A DNA stretch of 40,382 bases from JAJDIA01 sp031555145 (GCA_031555145.1 JAVBUR010000006.1:1-40382); one strand, 5' to 3'; positions 8,084 through 16,752 are shown, counted from the first letter of the stretch. Notes: generated by a model not told the origin, from the letters alone. Made by a program: numbers and translations.

Positions 8084-9928
8084 ATGAAAATGAAGTTTGT
8101 CTGTTTTTTTATCGGTTGCTTTTGCTTCCTGCATATTCAAGCCTTTGCCCAATCGCCGGAACCGGCTTTCTGGTGGGCGGGCATGAAGAATCCTGAGTTA
8201 CAGGTACTGCTCTATGCCGACAAGGTGGCCGACAGTAAGGTCAGTATTACCGCACGGTCGGCCCGGCTGAAAGAAACCGTCCGGCTGGAGAATGCAAACT
8301 ACCTCATCCTCTACCTCGACGTATCGCAGGCCGTTCCCGAGCAGTTCAATATCATCCTCGAACAAGGTGGGAAAAAGAAAACCATCCCCTATGAACTGAA
8401 GGCGCGCAAAGCCGGTTCGTCCGAGCGGGAAGGCTTCCATGCCGGCGATGTACTCTACCTGATGATGCCCGACCGTTTCGCCAATGGCGATCCTTCCAAC
8501 GACGTAGTCAAAGGAATGCGCGAGGCTACGGCCGACCGTGCCGAACCCTTTGCCCGTCATGGCGGCGACTTCAAAGGCATCATGAATCACCTCGATTATA
8601 TCAACGACCTGGGTGTGACGGCTATCTGGCTTAATCCCATCCTGGAAAATGATATGCGCGAGGGCTCGTACCATGGTTATGCCACGACGGACTATTATCG
8701 TGCCGATCGCCGCTTCGGTTCGAACGACGAGTTTGTCGCCCTCGTTGACCAGGCGCATGCCAAAGGCCTGAAGGTGGTGATGGACATGATCTTCAACCAT
8801 TGTGGAAGCGAACATCACTTCTTTACCGACATGCCTTCGCACGACTGGTTCAACTATCCTGACGGATATGTGCAGACCTCTTTCAAGACCAGTACACAAT
8901 ACGACCCGCATGTTTCGGCCTATGACAAGGAACGTGCCCTCGACGGCTGGTTTGTCGAAACAATGCCTGACCTGAACCAACGCAACCGGCATGTGGCCCG
9001 TTATCTGATCCAGAACAGCATCTGGTGGATCGAGTATGGCGGTATCGACGGTATCCGCCAGGATACGCACCCGTTTGCCGACTTCGATATGATGGCCGAG
9101 TGGTGCAAGGAGGTGACCGACGAATACCCCGATTTCAATATCGTGGGCGAAACTTGGTATGCCAATAACGTAGGCATTTCCTACTGGCAGAAAGACAGCA
9201 AGCTGGCTGCTCCCCGGAATTCGAATCTTCGCACGGTGATGGACTTTCCGTTGAAGTTTGCTTCTGAACAGGCATTTGATGAGGAAACGGATCACGAGAA
9301 GGGGTTGTCGCGCCTGTATGAACTGCTGGCACAAGACCTGGTATACGCCGATCCGATGAACCTGTTGGTCTTCCTGGATAACCACGATACTTCGCGCTTC
9401 TTCCGTGTGCCGACTGATGAATCCGGGCTGGCGCGTTACCGGCAGGCACTTGCTTTTTTGCTTACCGTCCGTGGTATCCCGCAGATATACTATGGAACGG
9501 AGATCCTGATGGCGGCCGATAAAGCGGAGGGAGACGGTAAACTTCGCAATGACTTCCCCGGCGGCTGGTCCGGCGACAAGACGAGTGCCTTTACGGTAGC
9601 GGGACGGACGGAGTTGCAGAATAAAGCCTTCGATTATGCCCGCCGGTTACTGCAATGGCGTCGGGGCAATGAGGTGATTGCTAAGGGCACATTTACCCAT
9701 TTCATCCCAACCTCGAATAGCGTCTATGTCTATGGACGCACGTATGGAGATAAGTCAGTGGCCGTGTTCCTCAACGGTACCAGCCTGGCGAAGAAAGTCA
9801 CCCTCAGCCAATACCGTGAAATATTGCCGGCCTTTACCGCCAACGATGTGGTGAGCGGAAAGAAGGTTGACCTGAGTGGGCGGGAACTGGAACTCGCGCC
9901 GCGTGACGTACTTATTTTGGAATTCTAA
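8084..9928 (+). CDS. susA: SusA-like GH13 neopullulanase/cyclomaltodextrinase
   Basis: Predicted periplasmic alpha-glucan hydrolase that cuts imported malto-oligosaccharides. The 614-aa product is about the length of Bacteroides SusA (617 aa). It has a signal peptide ending FAQ (about residue 23), an N-terminal cyclomaltodextrinase-type beta domain (about 25-110), a GH13 barrel and a C-terminal beta domain. The GH13 motifs are intact: MDMIFNHC (region I), GIRQDT with nucleophile Asp at about 327, VGETW with general acid Glu at about 356, and LDNHD with Asp at about 435. The frame is open from a TTG at 8078, but the ATG at 8084 gives the normal signal peptide. In Bacteroides thetaiotaomicron susA lies upstream of susC; here it follows susE behind a terminator. 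Confidence 0.88.
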   Translation: MKMKFVCFFIGCFCFLHIQAFAQSPEPAFWWAGMKNPELQVLLYADKVADSKVSITARSARLKETVRLENANYLILYLDVSQAVPEQFNIILEQGGKKKTIPYELKARKAGSSEREGFHAGDVLYLMMPDRFANGDPSNDVVKGMREATADRAEPFARHGGDFKGIMNHLDYINDLGVTAIWLNPILENDMREGSYHGYATTDYYRADRRFGSNDEFVALVDQAHAKGLKVVMDMIFNHCGSEHHFFTDMPSHDWFNYPDGYVQTSFKTSTQYDPHVSAYDKERALDGWFVETMPDLNQRNRHVARYLIQNSIWWIEYGGIDGIRQDTHPFADFDMMAEWCKEVTDEYPDFNIVGETWYANNVGISYWQKDSKLAAPRNSNLRTVMDFPLKFASEQAFDEETDHEKGLSRLYELLAQDLVYADPMNLLVFLDNHDTSRFFRVPTDESGLARYRQALAFLLTVRGIPQIYYGTEILMAADKAEGDGKLRNDFPGGWSGDKTSAFTVAGRTELQNKAFDYARRLLQWRRGNEVIAKGTFTHFIPTSNSVYVYGRTYGDKSVAVFLNGTSLAKKVTLSQYREILPAFTANDVVSGKKVDLSGRELELAPRDVLILEF

Positions 9929-9947
9929 CTCTATCAATATATAACGT

Positions 9948-11837
9948 ATGAAATGGATGTATCTTGTAGCTGTAAGCCTGTTGGCGTCATGTGTCTCTTG
10001 TACGAAGGATGACGATGGAAAGGAACCGGATCGTGGTGGATCGGCGGAGCATGTTGTGTATAAAGACGGGATCACCCGTATCAGCGACGACTCCCTGGCG
10101 TTTGTCTTGTACGCTCCCGGGAAGTCGACCGTCCATCTGATTGGTGACTTCAACAACTGGCAGGCAACAGACACTTACAAGATGCGGAAAGACGGTGACC
10201 GTTTCCGTCTCAGTATCGGCGGGCTTGACAAAACGAAGTCCTATATATGTCAGTATCTGATCGATAACGCGATCCGGATAGCTGACCCATATACCAATCA
10301 GGTGGCAGATCCGGAGTATGATGCACAGATACCCGCCGGCATTTATCCGGGTCTGCCTTCCTATCCCGTAGGAAAGACAACGGAGATAGCGATGGTGGTC
10401 AGTACCCGTACGGATGCGTATGCCTGGAAAACAGCACCCTATACCGTGAAGAGGAAGGAAGACCTGGTGATTTATGAACTCCTGATCCGCGACTTCACCG
10501 AAGAACGCAGTATCAAGGCAGTCAAGGCGAAGTTGCCGTATCTGAAATCGCTGGGGGTAAATGCGATTGAACTGATGCCGTTCAATGAGTTTGAAGGGAA
10601 CGACAGCTGGGGATACAATCCCTCATTCTACTTCGCAACAGATAAGGCATACGGCACACCGGCAGATTATAAGTCATTTATCGACGAATGCCATGCCAAT
10701 GGAATGGCCGTCATCATGGACATGGTGCTGAACCACAGCTACGGGCAGTCGCCATTAGTACGTATGTACCAGGACGGCGCAGGAAAAGTGACAGCCAATA
10801 ACCCGTGGTACAACGTCACCTCCCCCAATACAACCTATTCCTGGGGATACGACTTCAACCACGAAAGCCAGTACACCCAGCAACTGGTCGATAGCGTTTG
10901 CTCATACTGGATGACACATTACCGGATCGACGGTTTCCGCTTCGACTTCACCAAAGGCTTTACCAACAAGGGCGGTGACGGTTGGGCGTACGACGAATCC
11001 CGGATCAATATCCTCAAGCGTATGACATCGGAGATATGGAAACGTAACCCCGATGCGATTGTCATCTTTGAACACTTGGCCGATAACGCCGAAGAGAAAG
11101 CCCTGTCCGACTATGGTATCCTGCTTTGGGGAAACCTCAATTACCGGATGAACGAAGCTACCATGGGCTGGACACAAAAAAACACCGACAACAGTTGGAA
11201 CTCCGATATCTCCTGGGGCTCTTACCTGAACCGTGGATGGAGCCAACCCAACCTCGTCGCCTATATGGAAAGCCACGACGAAGAGCGGCTGATGTATAAA
11301 AACAAAGCGTACGGAAAAGAATACATGGGTTATAACGTCAAACAACTCTCCACCGGCCTGCAACGTACCGGGGCTGCCGCTGTCATCCTGTTCTCACTGC
11401 CCGGCCCGAAGATGATCTGGCAGTTCGGCGAGTTAGGTTACGATTATTTCCTCGGTTCCTCCATGGAAGAAGGCCGCCTCGAAAAGAAACCCATCCGCTG
11501 GGATTACTATGACGACCCCGATCGCCAGGCCCTGTTCGACGTCTTTGCCTCCATGATCCGCCTACGGCAAACCCATCCGGCATTCACCACAGCCGATTAC
11601 CTCATCGACCTCAAAGAACCCTTTAAATACATCACCCTCAAATCCGCCGGTCAATCCTCCGCCCAAACCATCTGTGCCGTAGCCAACTTCGATGTAGTCA
11701 CACAAACCAAAACGGTAAACTTCACCCAATCTGCCCACTGGAAAGACTACTTCTCCTCCCACGAACTCACCACCACCGGCACCACCGCCGATGTAGAACT
11801 GCAACCGGGGGAGTACAGGCTGTATATGAGTGATTAA
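9948..11837 (+). CDS. surface lipoprotein alpha-amylase/pullulanase-like GH13 enzyme with CBM48-like domain
   Basis: Predicted lipoprotein alpha-glucanase, probably on the cell surface, that starts starch or branched-glucan breakdown and so fills the SusG role. The 629-aa protein begins with a lipoprotein signal (LLASC, Cys15, with a second candidate Cys18) followed by TKDDDGKE, an acidic stretch typical of surface export in this phylum. Residues about 45-115 resemble a CBM48 or glycoside-hydrolase-13 N-terminal domain (FVLYAPGKSTVHLIGDFNNW). The GH13 barrel carries MDMVLNH, GFRFDF with nucleophile Asp333, FEHL with acid Glu375, and ESHD with Asp444, so it should be active. It starts 19 bases after the SusA-like gene, clearly the same transcript. 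True SusG has an inserted CBM58 instead, and whether this enzyme prefers alpha-1,4 or alpha-1,6 bonds cannot be told from sequence. Confidence 0.85.
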   Translation: MKWMYLVAVSLLASCVSCTKDDDGKEPDRGGSAEHVVYKDGITRISDDSLAFVLYAPGKSTVHLIGDFNNWQATDTYKMRKDGDRFRLSIGGLDKTKSYICQYLIDNAIRIADPYTNQVADPEYDAQIPAGIYPGLPSYPVGKTTEIAMVVSTRTDAYAWKTAPYTVKRKEDLVIYELLIRDFTEERSIKAVKAKLPYLKSLGVNAIELMPFNEFEGNDSWGYNPSFYFATDKAYGTPADYKSFIDECHANGMAVIMDMVLNHSYGQSPLVRMYQDGAGKVTANNPWYNVTSPNTTYSWGYDFNHESQYTQQLVDSVCSYWMTHYRIDGFRFDFTKGFTNKGGDGWAYDESRINILKRMTSEIWKRNPDAIVIFEHLADNAEEKALSDYGILLWGNLNYRMNEATMGWTQKNTDNSWNSDISWGSYLNRGWSQPNLVAYMESHDEERLMYKNKAYGKEYMGYNVKQLSTGLQRTGAAAVILFSLPGPKMIWQFGELGYDYFLGSSMEEGRLEKKPIRWDYYDDPDRQALFDVFASMIRLRQTHPAFTTADYLIDLKEPFKYITLKSAGQSSAQTICAVANFDVVTQTKTVNFTQSAHWKDYFSSHELTTTGTTADVELQPGEYRLYMSD

Positions 11838-11875
11838 TGACGGCTTGTCTTCATTGATTGTCATTTTGCTTGATC

Positions 11876-11900
11876 AACAAGGTGTCCTCTTGTTTTTTTA
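11876..11900 (+). terminator. terminator at the end of the sus locus
   Basis: Stem AACAAG / CTTGTT (11876-11881 with 11889-11894) is followed directly by a run of T, 39 bases after the last GH13 stop codon. The stem is short and A/T-rich. Confidence 0.5.
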
Positions 11901-11945
11901 TACATGATTTATTCGAAATCGGTGCTTCAGTTAGCGGTATCTCAT

Positions 11946-11953
11946 TATCTTTG
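11946..11953 (+). promoter_or_regulatory. -7 box of the sulfatase promoter
   Basis: TATCTTTG matches TAnnTTTG and lies 19 bases before the sulfatase ATG. No convincing -33 box is seen. It shows that the sulfatase can be transcribed apart from the sus genes. Confidence 0.5.
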
Positions 11954-11972
11954 AGGATATTTTATCAATACT

Positions 11973-13487
11973 ATGAATAAGAAACTATCTGCTTTCATCC
12001 TGCTTTCAGGATCAGCGCTGGCGATGCAAGCGCAGGATAAACCCAACGTGATTGTCTTTCTGGTAGATGATATGGGCTTGATGGATACGCAGGTGCCTTT
12101 CATCACAGATGGGAAAGGTAACCCGGTGCGGTATCCGTTGAATGAATGGTATCATACGCCAAGTATGGCACGGTTGGCCAATCAGGGAATACGCTTCTCC
12201 ACTTTTTATGCACAAAGTGTCAGCTCTCCCACACGGGCATCGATCATGACGGGGCAAAATGCGACGCGTCATCGGACGACTAACTGGATCAATTCCGAAA
12301 CAAACAACAAAACACCCTATGGTCCTACGGCATGGAACTGGGAAGGAATAAAGAAGGGTGATACGACGCTGCCCCGTGTCTTGCAGCAGACAGGCTATCG
12401 TACGATCCATGTGGGGAAAGCGCATTTTGGATCCATGAATAGCGAAGGAGAAAATCCTCAGAACGTAGGTTTCGATATCAATATTGCCGGATCATCCATC
12501 GGGCAACCCGGCAGCTATTATGGCGAATCCGGCTATGGCCATATCAAAGGAAATAAACAACGGGCCGTACCCGGTCTGGAAAAATACCACGGTACGGATA
12601 CTTTCCTTTCCGACGCCCTGACGATGGAAGCGGGTAATGAGATAACCCGGGCGGTGGAAGAAAAGAAGCCCTTTTTCCTCTATATGGCGCATTATGCGGT
12701 ACATACCCCTTTCGAACCCGATAATCGCTTCCTGAGTAATTATGCGGCTTCGGATAAACCACAGCAGGCAAAGTATTTTGCCACCCTGATAGAAGGGATG
12801 GATAAATCGCTCGGTGATATCATGGATCGGCTGGAATCATTGGGCGTGGCAGAAAATACCCTGATTGTTTTTTTAGGAGATAATGGCTCGGATGCCCCTC
12901 TTGGGATAGATGATAAAGGATATTATTCCTCCGCTCCGTTGCGAGGCAAGAAAGGGACGGAATACGAAGGTGGTACCCGTGTCCCTTGTATTGTCGCCTG
13001 GGCAAAGCCAGATGCCGGAAACCGTTTCCAGCAATCATTCCCTGTCCAACAGAAAACCATACAGCAACAGATGGGAACCGTCATGGATATCTACCCCACC
13101 GTACTGTCACTCACCGGCGTGCAGAACCCCGAAACGCATATCGTGGATGGCTTCGACCTGAAAACCCTGATAGCCGGGAAGTTGGACAAGGCGCGTCCGG
13201 AACGATTCCTCATGCACTTTCCCCATGCACACCGGGGAAACTATTTCACCTCTTTCCGCAACGGCGACTGGAAACTCATTTATCACTACCACCCCGAATC
13301 ACCGGAATTTCCCTCCTATGAATTGTTTAATTTGGCGGCCGATCCCTTTGAAAACAATGATTTGTCCGGAAGCCGGAAAGACATTGCTAAGTCTATGATC
13401 CAACAAATGGCTACCCAACTGGAAGCAGAAGGAGCACTTTATCCGGAAGATGCGCAAGGGAATGTAGTGAAGCCGATCGTGTTTTGA
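11973..13487 (+). CDS. serine-type sulfatase (S1 family)
   Basis: Predicted exported sulfatase that removes sulfate esters from a glycan or other organic sulfate; the substrate cannot be told. The 504-aa protein has a signal peptide ending AMQAQ (about residue 21). The alkaline-phosphatase-like fold is shown by VFLVDDMG (metal-binding Asp pair, about 28-35), the maturation motif S-S-P-T-R with Ser84 as the residue expected to become formylglycine, THFxMxY-like segments such as FFLYMAHYAVHTPFEP (about 234-249), and FLGDNGS (about 300). Because the motif has Ser rather than Cys, activity needs a radical-SAM sulfatase-maturing enzyme (anSME), not seen in this window. It converges on the AraC-type gene with 19 bases between stops. 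A near copy of its last 24 codons lies at 25233-25304. Confidence 0.9.
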   Translation: MNKKLSAFILLSGSALAMQAQDKPNVIVFLVDDMGLMDTQVPFITDGKGNPVRYPLNEWYHTPSMARLANQGIRFSTFYAQSVSSPTRASIMTGQNATRHRTTNWINSETNNKTPYGPTAWNWEGIKKGDTTLPRVLQQTGYRTIHVGKAHFGSMNSEGENPQNVGFDINIAGSSIGQPGSYYGESGYGHIKGNKQRAVPGLEKYHGTDTFLSDALTMEAGNEITRAVEEKKPFFLYMAHYAVHTPFEPDNRFLSNYAASDKPQQAKYFATLIEGMDKSLGDIMDRLESLGVAENTLIVFLGDNGSDAPLGIDDKGYYSSAPLRGKKGTEYEGGTRVPCIVAWAKPDAGNRFQQSFPVQQKTIQQQMGTVMDIYPTVLSLTGVQNPETHIVDGFDLKTLIAGKLDKARPERFLMHFPHAHRGNYFTSFRNGDWKLIYHYHPESPEFPSYELFNLAADPFENNDLSGSRKDIAKSMIQQMATQLEAEGALYPEDAQGNVVKPIVF

Positions 13488-13506
13488 TTTACAATGATTT
13501 ATATTC

Positions 13507-14727
13507 TCAAACCCCGCCCGCTTTGCTTGTCACACACATACCTTCTTTCCCGGAGGGGTTGTCAATGAATTGATCCCGGTATTGCCGGGGAGTCACCCCG
13601 GCCTGTTTCAGGAAGACCGAATAGAAGGTAGCTGGTACGGCAAAACCGCTGCGCGAAGCCACTTCTTCAATGTGCATTTCCGGATATATTTGCAGGAGTG
13701 CTTTCGCGTATTCAATCCGGTATTGTTGTACTACCTGGCTGAAACTTTCCCCCATCCCTTTATTGAACACCAGGGAAAGATAGGAACGGTTCAGCAACAG
13801 CACCTCGCTCACATCTATCAGTTTGAAATCTTTCCGAAGGTAAGGCTGTGCCGTCTGCATCCACTTTTTGACCTGATCGGCATACCCGGGCAGGAGAGCC
13901 TCAAACGTCTCGTCAACGTATCCATCCGGCAATTCCAGGCAACTGTCATAGATGCCTGTAACCGCCGATGCATCCAACGCAACTGCCGGCTGGGTGGATA
14001 TAGCACCCGCTCCTCTGTGGAACAGCCCTTTATATATCAGAAAAGCAAAGAAGAGAAGGCAAAGAAGTAAAAAAACTTCGTGGGCGGCCTCCCAACCGTT
14101 GAAAAGCCATAGCAGATACAATAGCATAACCGGCGCAAGCCCCCAACCGGCCTGCCGCAACCAGGACAAGTCTCCCGGCAGTGCCTTCAGCGCCTTTTGC
14201 TTGCACCACTGTAGGTGTCGTGCGTGGTAATTTGCGAGTAACCAGAACAATCCCACTACGTATAACAAACCGGACAGAAAAAGAATGACCCGGAACCAGA
14301 CGTTGAATTCCTGGAAATAACGGATAAGTTCCACCCCATTTGAAAGCACACGTACGGGTTTACCACTGATCGTGACTGTCAGGTAATAGAGTAGGATCGG
14401 GCAGAGGCAGGGGATAGCGGCAAGGACGCGGTTTCTCCAGTTCATCAATCCCGGATGAACCACCTCAAGCAGGTACACCAACAGAAGAAATGCCCCGAAA
14501 GTACCTGTCGCGATGAGGCTGACCGGGAAAAAGGGAGTCCCGGCAACCGGTATCATATGATCATCCGGCGTTGCCCACAGTATCAATAGGGCATTGGCAT
14601 AACAACATAACAGTCCCCCCGCCAATAACCGCCTGGCGCGAATACCTTCCGATCGGCAGAAAAGAAATACACTCCCCAAAAGGTACTCCTGCGCACAGGC
14701 AATTTGCAGATATGTCAAATGTATCAT
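13507..14727 (-). CDS. membrane-anchored AraC-family transcriptional regulator
   Basis: Predicted regulator with an N-terminal membrane domain and a C-terminal DNA-binding domain. The first 240 or so of 406 residues contain about six or seven hydrophobic helices (for example YCLLVLLLEV-like and LYVVGLFWLLANY stretches). The last 100 carry an AraC/XylS double helix-turn-helix with the signature segments LLLNRSYLSLVFNKGMGESF and VASRSGFAVPATFYSVFLKQ, then GVTPRQYRDQF. Regulators of this build in Bacteroidales are poorly characterized. The gene is downstream of upxY on the same strand with a terminator between them, and it converges on the sulfatase. The target is unknown. Confidence 0.85.
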   Translation of the reverse strand: MIHLTYLQIACAQEYLLGSVFLFCRSEGIRARRLLAGGLLCCYANALLILWATPDDHMIPVAGTPFFPVSLIATGTFGAFLLLVYLLEVVHPGLMNWRNRVLAAIPCLCPILLYYLTVTISGKPVRVLSNGVELIRYFQEFNVWFRVILFLSGLLYVVGLFWLLANYHARHLQWCKQKALKALPGDLSWLRQAGWGLAPVMLLYLLWLFNGWEAAHEVFLLLCLLFFAFLIYKGLFHRGAGAISTQPAVALDASAVTGIYDSCLELPDGYVDETFEALLPGYADQVKKWMQTAQPYLRKDFKLIDVSEVLLLNRSYLSLVFNKGMGESFSQVVQQYRIEYAKALLQIYPEMHIEEVASRSGFAVPATFYSVFLKQAGVTPRQYRDQFIDNPSGKEGMCVTSKAGGV

Positions 14728-14751
14728 ATTATGGTATGATCTTAAAAAGTG

Positions 14752-14784
14752 AAAGGCGCCCCGCTCTTAGGGGACGCCTTTTTT
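14752..14784 (-). terminator. hairpin terminator between upxY and the AraC-type gene
   Basis: Arms AAAGGCGCCCC (14752-14762) and GGGGACGCCTTT (14770-14781, one bulged A) form an 11-bp stem. Read on the minus strand it lies 125 bases after the upxY stop and is followed by TTTCAC and TTTTT. On the plus strand it is followed at once by a T-run, so it could act in both directions. Confidence 0.7.
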
Positions 14785-14908
14785 AGCCAAGGCCTGGTTA
14801 TGTAATCATAGTCGTTTACAGGTTTGGCTCTCTCAAGAAATATCTTAGTTCTTCTTAGCGAAGAATGTATGCTAATAATGTATTTATTTAGATATCTTCA
14901 GGGTTGAA

Positions 14909-15448
14909 CTACGGAACCTCCTGCAGCAAGCTCGGGTGAATATGGGCGGTGGCGATGGAGAGCACGCCGTCCAGGGAGACGAGTACCCGGCGGTCTTGCC
15001 GGATGCGTACCACGGTGCCTTCGACGCCGATGAAGGGGCCGTCGGTCACGCGGACACGTTTGCCTTTTTGCAAGTGGGAGGCGTCCGCATGATCGAGATA
15101 GATTAACTGTTCGTCCAATGTGCCGGAAACGGCAATAAAGTGTTGCATCTCTTTCTCGCGGACGACGATCGGTTTGCGTATTGTCCGGTCCATCAGGTAG
15201 CGCATGGGGAGGGTGGACTCCAATTCGCGTTTCAATGTGTCGAGAACCTCACGGGTGGAGCGGATGAAGATCAGGTTGCGGATCACCGGTACCAGTACGC
15301 GTTGCTTCCGTCCTCTTTTGATCTTCTCCTCATACCGCATGGGAATATAACTCTCCAGCTTATTTTCGTCTAAAGCAGATTTTAATTTCATTTCGCGACC
15401 ATAGGTAACACGAATGACGAACCACTCAGGAGAAATGACTGAACGCAT
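14909..15448 (-). CDS. upxY: UpxY-family NusG-like transcription antitermination protein
   Basis: Specialized NusG paralogue that binds RNA polymerase and lets it read through long surface-polysaccharide or similar operons. The 179-aa product has the NGN domain (about 8-105; WFVIRVTYGREMKLKSAL at the start, VPVIRNLIFIR in the middle) and a C-terminal KOW domain (about 125-165; GKRVRVTDGPFIGVEGTVVR). In Bacteroides such genes are the first gene of a capsule locus behind an invertible promoter. Here the predicted switch is present upstream (15695-15909) but no capsule genes follow. Downstream are a small hairpin (14849-14865), a terminator (14752-14784) and the AraC-type gene on the same strand. 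The leader is about 250-390 bases long, also typical of the family. Confidence 0.92.
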   Translation of the reverse strand: MRSVISPEWFVIRVTYGREMKLKSALDENKLESYIPMRYEEKIKRGRKQRVLVPVIRNLIFIRSTREVLDTLKRELESTLPMRYLMDRTIRKPIVVREKEMQHFIAVSGTLDEQLIYLDHADASHLQKGKRVRVTDGPFIGVEGTVVRIRQDRRVLVSLDGVLSIATAHIHPSLLQEVP

Positions 15449-15485
15449 TGAAAATTAATTTACAATAGAACACACTCTGGGGACT

Positions 15486-15507
15486 CACGAAAATAATTCT
15501 TTTCGTG
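15486..15507. other. hairpin in the upxY leader
   Basis: Perfect 8-bp stem CACGAAAA / TTTTCGTG with a 6-base loop, 38 bases upstream of the upxY start codon. Its role is not known. UpxY-class proteins act through leader sequences of their own transcript, so a leader hairpin is a candidate recruitment site. Confidence 0.45.
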
Positions 15508-15694
15508 TTTTCAGTCTACAAAATAGGCTAACTTGTTAACTCCAAAAAGCACTACACTATCCAGTAGTAGTACTATTTTGATTAATTTTTATTACCAGAG
15601 GATATGATCTTTCTGCATATGTCTTTGTGTATATGCCTGAAATATGTTTGTCATTAAAAACATCTAAACATAAGAATATCAGATACATAAACTG

Positions 15695-15909
15695 TTTGAA
15701 AAAACGAACGTTTTTTCAAATATCGTTATCTATATTAATTTTTATCCGATCGCATGAGAGATTAGTGCGAAAAGCTGCTTTGCAACATGAAACAGCTTGT
15801 TATTTTATGTTTTGATTCATTTTTTGTATTAATTACTGTTCAAATTTAGTTTTCTTTACTACCTTTGTGATGAGGAAATGGTGTTCGAAAAAACGTTCGT
15901 TTTTTCGAA
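15695..15909. promoter_or_regulatory. predicted invertible promoter segment upstream of upxY
   Basis: Two 26-bp palindromes (15695-15720 and 15884-15909) agree at 24 of 26 bases when one is reverse-complemented. The shared 20-base core GAAAAAACGTTCGTTTTTTC is in forward orientation at 15887-15906 and inverted at 15698-15717; only the central dinucleotide (AA at left, TT at right) sets direction. The core AAACGTTCGT fits the ARACGTWCGT word that I recall from Bacteroides fragilis invertible capsule promoters. The 169 bp between the cores are AT-rich and hold a -7 box TACCTTTG (15860-15867) that points right, away from upxY, so the present orientation would be OFF. Its -33 box is poor. A TAAATTTG box on the minus strand (15841-15848) also fits the -7 consensus but lacks a -33 box. 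The 15449-16062 gap holds no gene that I can recognize. Confidence 0.75.
15860..15867 (+). promoter_or_regulatory. -7 box within the invertible segment
   Basis: TACCTTTG points rightward in this orientation and ends 16 bases before the right inverted repeat. After inversion it would drive upxY with a leader of about 260 bases. Confidence 0.55.
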
Positions 15910-15995
15910 TAAGTAAAGCCTGCTTTACCACTCCTTTTTCATTTGTTTTTATTCTTTTCTGATGGCGGGTTTTGGTATCTGTTTTTTGATTTCAA

Positions 15996-16051
15996 AACTC
16001 CAACCGGTTTCATGCCACCCGTAATCGAATGGCATTAAGCCGGTTGGAGTT
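15996..16051 (-). terminator. terminator of the HU-winged-helix gene
   Basis: Long stem AACTCCAACCGG / CCGGTTGGAGTT (12 bp) with a second inner stem ATGCCA / TGGCAT, just after the stop of the minus-strand HU gene. On the minus strand it is followed by TTTTGAAATC. It should shield the invertible segment from upstream transcription. Confidence 0.8.
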
Positions 16052-16062
16052 CACCCCTGATG

Positions 16063-16677
16063 TCACCGTCCGAAACACCCTTCGGCGGGACAGTAGTAGG
16101 GGAATTTCCGCACACGTCCTTCGCGGCACAGGCGCCCGGCAGCCTCCAACGCTTGTAGTCGTCGGTTGGCGGTAGAACGGGTCAGCCCGCTCAGGCCCTG
16201 GAATTCGACACGGGTAATGCTGTCGTGGCCGGCAAACCAGCGGGTGAGCAGGTTGTCAAGATCTTCCGCTGTCTGTTCTTTGGAATGCCGCTTCTCGGGT
16301 TGCCGCACGAAGGTAGCTCCTTTGATCGCTTTGCGGGCGGCATGATCGGGACAGAAGGAGAGTGACTTCACCTTGACCGATTCGGCCCGGATCTCGGACG
16401 CCGACTGTATCGGCGGACACGTAAGCGTCAGTTGGAAGTACCCCAAGCCGTCGAAGTGTACCCGGCAGCCATTCTTGAGGTGCATAATAATGTAATCGAC
16501 CAGCAACGTTGTAGCCCCCAGCACATCGCCTCTGGTGAGCGAACTTGTCTGGTGCATCAGTTCCGCCAGGTCGTTGAGCGAAACAGTGTTACGGGTTATC
16601 ACACGTGCATGAAGTTTTTCTCTTCGTCCAGCCCCTTGTTTAGGCGGGTTCTGGTAAAAATCATAATGAATACTCAT
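16063..16677 (-). CDS. HU-family DNA-binding protein fused to a winged helix (HU-HIG type)
   Basis: Nucleoid-associated DNA-binding protein of the divergent HU/IHF group found in Bacteroidetes. The first ~125 of 204 residues form the HU-like domain (VITRNTVSLNDLAELMHQTS, then HLKNGCRVHFDGLGYFQL, where the region of the DNA-inserting arm lies). After a linker, residues about 140-195 (LLTRWFAGHDSITRVEFQG, then TRSTANRRLQALEAAGRL) look like a winged helix-turn-helix, matching the clade described as HU fused to wHTH, Ig or Gly-rich segments. Such genes are common near upxY genes in this order. Here it lies upstream of upxY on the same strand but is separated from it by a terminator and the predicted invertible segment. 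Its own upstream region holds the 4 x 22-bp palindromic array. Confidence 0.85.
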   Translation of the reverse strand: MSIHYDFYQNPPKQGAGRREKLHARVITRNTVSLNDLAELMHQTSSLTRGDVLGATTLLVDYIIMHLKNGCRVHFDGLGYFQLTLTCPPIQSASEIRAESVKVKSLSFCPDHAARKAIKGATFVRQPEKRHSKEQTAEDLDNLLTRWFAGHDSITRVEFQGLSGLTRSTANRRLQALEAAGRLCREGRVRKFPYYCPAEGCFGR

Positions 16678-16752
16678 AATCTAATGGTTGGTTTATAATG
16701 TAGTAATACAAACAACAGTATCCGGTAAAAAATGCATCCGCATCTTTTGTAT

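Noticed and set aside
8198..9385. 395-codon open frame on the minus strand
   Set aside because: It lies fully inside the GH13 gene, which has all catalytic motifs. The antisense frame has no family resemblance and reflects codon bias.
14716..14723. TACATTTG on the minus strand as a promoter of the AraC-type gene
   Set aside because: It lies inside the first codons of the gene, so transcription would start after the start codon.
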